A DNA stretch of 28,041 nucleotides from Candidatus Bathyarchaeota archaeon (GTDB taxonomy: Archaea; Thermoproteota; Bathyarchaeia; Bathyarchaeales; Bathycorpusculaceae): positions 1-28,041 of the forward strand of contig JAGTQT010000012.1 of assembly GCA_018396615.1 (NCBI GenBank), read 5' to 3'. Every line of letters begins with the position of its first letter. The stretch's first letter is position 1. A program made the position numbers and the translations under genes. Shown here piece by piece: positions 22,490-28,041 of the stretch. The notes beneath the pieces were generated by a model that worked only from the letters and a program-made list of their open reading frames with translations, did no database searches and had not been told where the DNA came from.

Positions 22490-23422
22490 CTAGTTTCCCT
22501 CCTTAATTAGCTTAAGATAAATCTCTTCCAGCGCTTCCAAAGAGGGCTTGAAAGACACAACAGGAACCTCCAAATCCTTAACAAGCGACGACAATAACTC
22601 TGCTTGCTCCGTTTCAGTTCCATCGAAACTCACTGTCAGACTTTTTTCTTCCGCTGTTACTGCCTTCACGTGATCCAGTTTCTCGATCTTGGCAAGCTTA
22701 CCTTGCGGAATAGGCTGAAGAAGCTGAACGTGAATTTTGGTTGCTCGGAAAAAGTTTTCCAGTTTTTCAATGCGGTCGTATGCAAGAAGTTTCCCCTTGT
22801 TGATTAGTGCAACGCTGTCAGCCACTTCCTGTATCTCGCGCAGCATGTGCGACGCCAGAAAAATGGTCTTGCCCTCTTTTACCGCCTCTTTTATTATTTC
22901 TCTGATCTCGTACATTCCACGTGGATCCAGACCCAGAGAAGGCTCATCCAGTATCATCACAGGGGGATCATGCAGCAAAGCTTGAGCTATGCCAAGCCTC
23001 TGTTTCATTCCACGGGAGAACTTGCTAATTCTAGTGCTCGCCCACTCCGAAAGCTTTACGATTTCAAGCACTTTGTTAATTCTTGTTCTCAAATCTGTTA
23101 CTGCGATGCTACGAAGTCTGCCTAGGTAACTCAACATTTCACTAGGCGTCAGGTAAGAATAGAACTCTGGAGTCTCAACCATGGCGCCAACGTTTCGCAA
23201 AGCTTTTGCGGGCTCTTTAACCGCGTCGTGACCGTTGACGTAGGCTTCTCCCTTCGTTGGCTGAATTAGGCTGCACAAGATCTTTATCGTTGTTGTTTTT
23301 CCCGCACCGTTTGGACCAAGGAATCCGACACAACGACCTTTTTCAATCTTCAGGTCTAGCTCATTTAAAGCTAGAATGTTGCCGTAGTATTTGGTTAATC
23401 CTCTGGTAACGATTGCCTCCAA
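22490..23422 (-). CDS. ABC transporter ATP-binding protein
   Basis: A 310-residue ATPase subunit of an ABC-2 exporter. Walker A GPNGAGKT (36-43), the signature FSRGMKQ (135-141), Walker B MILDEP (156-161) and the H-loop H192 are all present, so it should be active. After the nucleotide-binding domain a C-terminal region of about 80 residues (FRATKIHVQLLQPI onward) resembles the regulatory tail common in this subfamily. The start is TTG with GAGGT nine bases upstream. The permease gene follows directly. Substrate unknown; drug, lipid or ion export are usual for the family. Confidence 0.92.
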   Translation of the reverse strand: MEAIVTRGLTKYYGNILALNELDLKIEKGRCVGFLGPNGAGKTTTIKILCSLIQPTKGEAYVNGHDAVKEPAKALRNVGAMVETPEFYSYLTPSEMLSYLGRLRSIAVTDLRTRINKVLEIVKLSEWASTRISKFSRGMKQRLGIAQALLHDPPVMILDEPSLGLDPRGMYEIREIIKEAVKEGKTIFLASHMLREIQEVADSVALINKGKLLAYDRIEKLENFFRATKIHVQLLQPIPQGKLAKIEKLDHVKAVTAEEKSLTVSFDGTETEQAELLSSLVKDLEVPVVSFKPSLEALEEIYLKLIKEGN

Positions 23423-23554
23423 ACACTCAGACCTCGTGAATTATCGACTTGTATTAACTGCTGTTCTGATTAAGTGTTGTGGTTAATAAAAAAGACAGAA
23501 AACACATATTCTTGCAACATATCCAATGCACTATTGACAAAGTGAAAAACAGAA

Positions 23555-24355
23555 ATGAGTGATGCCGCCCGTAAAAGAATCATTCGAGACTACTATTCAC
23601 GAAGAGCCAAAGACTACGATCGACAGAAACAAAGAACATGGAAATCGCGCTCTGGTTTTGGAAATGAAGTCACTTGCGAATTGCTTCATGCATTAAGAAA
23701 ATGCACAGGCAAACTCGTACTGGAGGTTGGCGTTGGCAGCGGCAGAAATGCATTGCCTGTTATGGAGGAAATCAAGCCTTGGCTGGTAGGCGTAGATTTG
23801 TCGAAAGAAATGCTGAAGGTGGCAAAAGCGAAAACATCCACTTTTGCAGAGAGCTTTGATCTTGTTTTGGGAGACGCTGACCATTTGCCCTTTGTGGACA
23901 AGGTCTTTGACGCAGCAGTTATCATGAGCACAATGCACTACTTCAGCTCCCCAAGCAGCTTCTTGAAGAAGCTTCGAAAATTGCTAAAGGAAAATGGAGT
24001 TCTGGTGTATGGTGACTTGTCAGTGCACAACTCAGACGTTAACAGATTTCTAGAAAAACTTGAAAAAATACTTTCAAAAGCACACGCCGGCTACTATACA
24101 CCTTCTGAAATGAGAAAGCTTCTCGAAACAAGCGGATTCAACGTTTCTAAGTCGAAAACTTTTGCATACAGAAAATCTTATCAAGCGCTCATCGAAGACA
24201 AGGGATATTATTTTGGCGTCAAACCTGAAGAACTCTACGCGCTAATCCAAGAAGCCAACACTTCAGCCAAAGAGCAGTATGCTTTAACAAGCACTAAGCT
24301 AACATTGTTTTACACAATAATCATCGCAGCCAAAAGCACCAGCGTTCCGAAGTGA
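23555..24355 (+). CDS. class I SAM-dependent methyltransferase
   Basis: A 266-residue methyltransferase of the UbiE/COQ5-like group (methyltransferase domain 11 type). Motif I is LEVGVGSGRN (56-65), the acidic ribose-binding end of strand 2 is VGVDLSKEML (78-87), the third motif is LGDADHLPF (105-113), and motif IV is AAVIMSTMHYF (120-130). The substrate cannot be read. The C-terminal about 70 residues are helical and rich in Tyr and Lys. The stop is four bases from the next start (Trm5), so they form an operon and the protein could also act on tRNA or a translation factor, by inference. Confidence 0.85.
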   Translation: MSDAARKRIIRDYYSRRAKDYDRQKQRTWKSRSGFGNEVTCELLHALRKCTGKLVLEVGVGSGRNALPVMEEIKPWLVGVDLSKEMLKVAKAKTSTFAESFDLVLGDADHLPFVDKVFDAAVIMSTMHYFSSPSSFLKKLRKLLKENGVLVYGDLSVHNSDVNRFLEKLEKILSKAHAGYYTPSEMRKLLETSGFNVSKSKTFAYRKSYQALIEDKGYYFGVKPEELYALIQEANTSAKEQYALTSTKLTLFYTIIIAAKSTSVPK

Positions 24356-24359
24356 TGAA

Positions 24360-25427
24360 ATGCCAAGAAAATCAAAATGCCTTAAAGTCCCAAAACAGCA
24401 TGCCGAACGAGTTCTGGCTATGGTTCATAAGCTAATCTTGCTTAACGAGGAACTCCAGGTCAATAAAGACGAAAACTATGTCTACATCCCTCTAAATCGC
24501 GAACCAACCAAAAGCGAACTAGAGAAAACCAAAAAAATATCATCAGCAATTGAGCTTTCGATTCGTTTTTTCATAGAAAAAGAGAAAAACGTTTCCTACA
24601 TCGAGTTGCTTGAAAAGAAGTTGCCGCCTCACTTGCTGGCAAGCCTGCCCCGCGCCATGGACATTGTCGGTGACATATGCATAGTTGAAATCCCGCCGGA
24701 ACTCGATGCTTATCGTCAAGAAATAGGCATGGCAATCTTGAAAGCAAACAGAAATGTGCACACCGTTCTTGCGAAGGCAAGCGCCGTAACTGGCACGTAC
24801 CGCCTAAGAAAATTCGATGTCATTGCTGGAGAGCCAAAAACCGAGACCATTCACAAAGAATACGCATGCAAATTCTACGTGGACGTTTCCAAAGCCTACT
24901 TTTCGCCAAGACTATCAGCCGAACACAGCAGAATCGCACATCTTGTTAGAGATGGCGAAGCCGTTTTGGACATGTTTGCAGGCATCGGGCCATTTGCAGT
25001 GCAGATCGCCAAAAAACATGAAAACGTGAAGGTCTACGCCGTGGACGCTAACCCTGACGCGATTGAATTCCTAAAAAAGAATGCTAGGCTCAACCGAGTT
25101 GAAGAAAAGATAACTGCTTTCCTCGGAGACTCTAGGCAAATAATCAAAGAGAAACTGATTGGCGCAGTTGACAGAGTGATTATGAATCTGCCCGAGAAAT
25201 CCTTGGATTATGTCGACATCGCATGCCAAGCACTTCGCTTAACTGGTGGCGTAATACATTTTTACTGTTTTATAAACCGTGACAACACACTCAAAGACGC
25301 AGAGGCATGCTTGGCAAAAACAGTAGCAAACAGTGGGCGAAAAGTTGAAAGAATTCTGTTCTCGAGGCTTGTCCGCGAAACTGCGCCTTACCAGTGGCAG
25401 GTAGTCATTGACGCAAAAATCGCTTAA
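24360..25427 (+). CDS. trm5: tRNA (guanine37-N1)-methyltransferase Trm5
   Basis: A 355-residue Trm5-type enzyme that methylates guanosine 37 next to the anticodon, in all archaea. Motifs are KAYFSPRLSAEHSRI (179-193), VLDMFAGIGPFAVQIA (202-217), VYAVDANPDAI (225-235) and the MNLPEKSLDY motif IV with the NLP triplet (276-278). The N-terminal about 170 residues form the tRNA-binding domains. It is read directly after the methyltransferase gene, and ends in a 4-base tail-to-tail overlap with the DUF371 gene that uses the same TTAA. Confidence 0.92.
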   Translation: MPRKSKCLKVPKQHAERVLAMVHKLILLNEELQVNKDENYVYIPLNREPTKSELEKTKKISSAIELSIRFFIEKEKNVSYIELLEKKLPPHLLASLPRAMDIVGDICIVEIPPELDAYRQEIGMAILKANRNVHTVLAKASAVTGTYRLRKFDVIAGEPKTETIHKEYACKFYVDVSKAYFSPRLSAEHSRIAHLVRDGEAVLDMFAGIGPFAVQIAKKHENVKVYAVDANPDAIEFLKKNARLNRVEEKITAFLGDSRQIIKEKLIGAVDRVIMNLPEKSLDYVDIACQALRLTGGVIHFYCFINRDNTLKDAEACLAKTVANSGRKVERILFSRLVRETAPYQWQVVIDAKIA

Positions 25428-25849
25428 AGCACTACGGTAAGCGTGATGCTTACTTCTTGATCTGGATTTGACAACTTTTCAACAAGTTTCCTAGACAAGT
25501 CGCAGGCTGCTTTATCCGCCTGAATAGCTAACGTTCGATCACAAATGTATCTGCTCTTTCTCACCACGATGTCCGTGGGGTGGGTCAAGATAAGGTCGCG
25601 GCTTCCGAAGGCGTTTACTGTCTCTGTGATTCCATCTGCCTCAATCTGGATGGTTATTTTTGCCTTTTCGCTGCGCAAAGCGTTTTTAAACTGCCAACTG
25701 AGGTCTTTTGAGGCTTTGTTAGCTGAAACAGCAACGATACACGTGCCTTTTTTGGAGAGGTGTGCTTCCTTCGTGACTTCAAAGGTTGTCTCATGAGTCG
25801 CTAGAACATTCTTGTTGCCGCGAGCAAGAACCAATTCACGTATCTGCAT
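25424..25849 (-). CDS. DUF371 (COG2090) protein
   Basis: A 141-residue protein with the DUF371 pattern: MQIRELVLARGNKNV, HETTFEVTKEAHLSKKGTCI near residues 19-38, and the HPTDIVVRKS segment near 89-98. The family is archaeal and conserved but of unknown function. The start at 25849 has GGAG nine bases before it and gives the usual family length; a frame from 25897 would add 16 atypical residues. It is convergent with trm5. Confidence 0.8.
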   Translation of the reverse strand: MQIRELVLARGNKNVLATHETTFEVTKEAHLSKKGTCIVAVSANKASKDLSWQFKNALRSEKAKITIQIEADGITETVNAFGSRDLILTHPTDIVVRKSRYICDRTLAIQADKAACDLSRKLVEKLSNPDQEVSITLTVVL

Positions 25850-25912
25850 GCCATTGCGCTCCTGCGTTTCACTATTTTCTTGGAACAACAGCGTCACAGA
25901 GGTTCCGTAAAG

Positions 25913-26878
25913 CTATTCTAGAATCTCTATTGAGTCGACTTTGCCGTCGCCGTCCATGTCAAAGCCCTGTATAACTCGCGCAAACGTAGAGTCTCCATCA
26001 TAGTCCTTTAGTGTTTTCTTCCAAAAGTTCGTCAAAGCCAAAACACATGCCTTGGTGCCCACAGCCTTATTTCCCGCCAAGACAATAACCCGCTTATCAC
26101 TATCCCAAGGATTAACAATCTTTGCAACCAATCCCACAGCATCAGCCGTAAATACTTGCGAACTCTTCTTAGAGAACAATCCGCCGAAAAGGTAACCTTG
26201 ATCTGAAGGTTGCATGTTAAACCGTATGGGAAGAAACTCGTTAACTTCCTGCGTCAACAGGTTCGTGCCTGGCCCTCCGACGAGCAAAAGGTTGTTTTTT
26301 TCTTCTTTCTCTGCCTTGACGTCCACATCAAGCTTTATGGCGAACTCGTCTGGCATTCTAGAGAACTGTCCGAGGAAAAACGTAAGATATGCCGCGTAAT
26401 GTCCATCCCTAGCGCTCGTCTTGAATGGCCCATGCGGCGTAGGGCTTCCAACAACAATTTTGCCTTCAAACGCATTATCTTTAAAGAGAAATTCCTTGAA
26501 AAATTTCTGGATCCTTTCATCAACACTTAGGACCGAAACAGTCTGCATTGTCCTATATTGAAGAGGAAGCTCAATTCCAAAAGCTTCCGACACGGGCTTG
26601 TAGTACCTGGCGGTTGCGCCCTTTTTTATCTCTTCACGACTTACAGTTATGGCTCCTGCCTTTGCAAGCTTTCGTATGTGGTAGTAAACTTTTTGTTCGT
26701 GGACACCCAGTTTTTTGGCTACTTCTAGCGGGTACATTTCCTTTTCGGAGAGCATAACTAGAATTTTCCAGCTTAGTTTGTTAAGCATCATTTTAAGCTT
26801 CTGAGGCTCTTTGATCACTGCGATTTCCTTGACTAGGTGTGTTTTGTCTTCTTGATGGAGCAACAGTTTTTTGTCCAT
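25913..26878 (-). CDS. winged-helix regulator with S-layer-like region and EF-hand loop
   Basis: A 321-residue protein. Residues about 34-95 form an ArsR-type winged helix (KILVMLSEKEMYPLEVAKKL; HEQKVYYHIRKLAKAG). The central and C-terminal part has VVGSPTPHGPF and LLLVGGPGTNLL (198-209), a strand-glycine pattern like the C-terminal region of archaeal S-layer-type proteins. The end is a 12-residue EF-hand loop, D307-x-D309-x-D311-G-K-V-D315-x-x-E318, predicting calcium binding. No signal peptide or membrane helix is seen. GGAGA lies four bases before the ATG, and a TATA box at 26911-26919 fits a leader of about 11 bases. The start at 26896 is less likely. Confidence 0.75.
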   Translation of the reverse strand: MDKKLLLHQEDKTHLVKEIAVIKEPQKLKMMLNKLSWKILVMLSEKEMYPLEVAKKLGVHEQKVYYHIRKLAKAGAITVSREEIKKGATARYYKPVSEAFGIELPLQYRTMQTVSVLSVDERIQKFFKEFLFKDNAFEGKIVVGSPTPHGPFKTSARDGHYAAYLTFFLGQFSRMPDEFAIKLDVDVKAEKEEKNNLLLVGGPGTNLLTQEVNEFLPIRFNMQPSDQGYLFGGLFSKKSSQVFTADAVGLVAKIVNPWDSDKRVIVLAGNKAVGTKACVLALTNFWKKTLKDYDGDSTFARVIQGFDMDGDGKVDSIEILE

Positions 26879-26910
26879 TTTTCTCCTAGGGTGCATAGAG
26901 CTTTAACCCA

Positions 26911-26919
26911 TTATAAAAA
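26911..26919 (-). promoter_or_regulatory. TATA box of the winged-helix/EF-hand gene
   Basis: The minus strand reads TTTTTATAA. The start near 26889 leaves about 11 bases before the ATG, which still include the AGGAG site at 26883-26887. Confidence 0.55.
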
Positions 26920-26991
26920 TCTTTGTTATGGTTTGGGTTCGCAACTAATAAATCTCAAACACCAGTATGCTTCATAAGCGAAAGGATAGCA

Positions 26992-27978
26992 ATGATTGGC
27001 TGCTACGCCACAGGCATATTTCCACGTCCCGAAGAACTTATCAAGGCTACCCAGCGATATGTCCGCGGGAGAATTGAAACAGCAAAGCTTGAAAAAGCGT
27101 TTGAAATGGCAACAGCCAAAATCGTGGAAGCACAAATCAACGCAGGCTTCACATACATTTCCGACGGCATGATGAAATGGCAAGATCTACTAAGACCTTT
27201 CGCTGAGAACCTAGAAGGAGTCAAAAGCGGTGGCCTAGCGCGATGGTTCAGCAACAACACTTTTTACAGAAAACCAGTCATAATTGGTGAACTACGCCGA
27301 ACGAAACTCGTCACCGAGAAAATAACGTTAGCTCATCTTTTGCCAAAGAATTTGCCATTGAAAGCTATTTTGCCCGCCCCATACACGTTTATTCAGCTTT
27401 CAGAAAACCTTTACTACAAAGACGAATCGGAGCTGTTTTTCAGTTATGCTAAAATGCTAAGAGAAGAAATCCGAGATCTCGCCAAACTTGGATTCAAGTA
27501 TTTCCAGCTAAGCGATCCAGCACTAGTCTGCAGATCAAACGACTATCCAGTCACGGCAGATGAGATGAACTTAATAGCTGATGCTTTGAAAGTAGCGGTT
27601 AAAGGGATTTCTGCGAAGACGTGCCTGCAAACGTTTTTCGGCGACTTCTCCCAGATCATGCCCACGGCACTTGATTTTCCAGTTGACCATTTAGGAATAG
27701 ACCTTTATGAAACCAAACTTGAAGCAGTCAAGGAATACAGCTTCACTAAAGGAGTTGCATTGGGCTTGGTGGATTCTCGCAGTTCACTTATCGAGAGCTC
27801 AAAAGAGCTAGTCAAAATTGCCAAAAGCATCTTCAAATTCGTATATACCTCAAAGAAAGATGAGTTTTTTGTTTGCCCCAACTGCGATCTGGAATACGTC
27901 CCTTGGAAGAGAGCAAAAAAGAAAATGGCTGTTCTCAGCCGCGTTGCAGAGCACTTGAGAGAGGATCTACGTGAATAA
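26992..27978 (+). CDS. MetE-like protein with degraded zinc site
   Basis: A 328-residue protein of the MetE/UROD-like barrel superfamily (cobalamin-independent methionine synthase-like, COG0620). Shared features are the N-terminal ATGIFPRPEELI, LPAPYTFIQLSENLYY, GFKYFQLSDPAL and the late CPNCDLEYVP segment near the usual final zinc cysteine. At the place of the His-x-Cys zinc ligands the sequence is Q-x-F (LQTFFGDFSQI, about residues 206-216), so the classical zinc site is not intact. AAGGA lies six bases before the ATG at 26992; the longer frame from 26923 is disfavoured. It overlaps the next MetE-like gene by eight bases. I infer it works with the downstream protein, as the N-terminal barrel of full-length MetE does. 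Confidence 0.75.
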   Translation: MIGCYATGIFPRPEELIKATQRYVRGRIETAKLEKAFEMATAKIVEAQINAGFTYISDGMMKWQDLLRPFAENLEGVKSGGLARWFSNNTFYRKPVIIGELRRTKLVTEKITLAHLLPKNLPLKAILPAPYTFIQLSENLYYKDESELFFSYAKMLREEIRDLAKLGFKYFQLSDPALVCRSNDYPVTADEMNLIADALKVAVKGISAKTCLQTFFGDFSQIMPTALDFPVDHLGIDLYETKLEAVKEYSFTKGVALGLVDSRSSLIESSKELVKIAKSIFKFVYTSKKDEFFVCPNCDLEYVPWKRAKKKMAVLSRVAEHLREDLRE

Positions 27979-28041
27979 GCTTTTTCCCACTCAAGAAATA
28001 GGAAGCCTTTCCAAACCCGCGTGGAGAGTCAAGGGCTGCAA
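27971..28041 (+). CDS. MetE-like methionine synthase, start only (cut by window end)
   Basis: From a GTG the frame reads NKLFPTQEIGSLSKPAWR, the typical N-terminus of MetE C-terminal-domain (core methionine synthase) proteins of archaea. Only about 23 codons are inside the window, so the rest is unseen. It overlaps the upstream MetE-like gene by eight bases and is therefore translationally coupled to it. Confidence 0.6.
   Translation, partial: MNKLFPTQEIGSLSKPAWRVKGC

Overview
The window is about 28 kb of archaeal chromosome. The evidence is an archaeal-type methionine adenosyltransferase, a GPN-loop GTPase, a Trm5 tRNA methyltransferase, RtcA, a DUF371 protein and a DUF4443 regulator, together with TATA-box promoters about 25 bases upstream of often very short leaders and GGAGG/GAGGTGA Shine-Dalgarno sites. 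The mix of families suggests a Bathyarchaeia-like (TACK) lineage. There is no rRNA gene in the window to prove this, so the lineage is inference. I see no tRNA, rRNA, CRISPR array, transposase or integrase.

Left part (1-10.4 kb). A PAC2-family protein and a small membrane protein are followed by a ribbon-helix-helix regulator with a possible V4R-like ligand domain. Next come two different PflA-like radical SAM proteins (1761-2816 and 4340-5431), separated by an AT-rich stretch that carries a pair of overlapping membrane-protein genes on the other strand. Then follow a small zinc ribbon, a CinA/MoaB-like protein, a thioredoxin-fold-like protein without CXXC, an exported transglutaminase-like/Ig-like membrane protein, a GPN GTPase, a DUF4443 regulator and a two-helix membrane protein.

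Middle part (10.4-18.5 kb). An M29-type aminopeptidase, an MFS transporter and methionine adenosyltransferase lie on the minus strand. Methionine adenosyltransferase is divergent from an XRE-CBS regulator, with about 100 bases between them. A second XRE regulator and an EamA transporter follow. A B3/B4-domain protein with orotidine-5'-phosphate decarboxylase forms a plus-strand pair. Immediately downstream on the minus strand is a 50-residue ribbon-helix-helix protein that is easily missed because it is short.

Right part (18.5-28 kb). Several small conserved proteins (one possibly arcadin-1-like), acylphosphatase, a coiled-coil protein divergent from RtcA, an ABC-2 exporter (ATPase and permease), a class I methyltransferase paired with Trm5, a DUF371 protein, a winged-helix regulator ending in an S-layer-like region and an EF-hand loop, and a MetE-like protein overlapping the start of a second MetE-like gene cut by the window edge.

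A common thread is methionine and S-adenosylmethionine: synthesis of methionine (MetE-like pair), conversion to SAM (methionine adenosyltransferase), a candidate SAM-sensing regulator (XRE-CBS), and SAM users (two radical SAM proteins, two methyltransferases). The genes are not one operon, so the link is functional inference. The region is also rich in one-component regulators. Most genes are ordinary archaeal housekeeping. The most promising leads are the MAT/XRE-CBS circuit, the MetE-like tandem with a degraded zinc site, the winged-helix/EF-hand fusion, and an ABC permease whose reading frame extends well upstream of any usual start codon.
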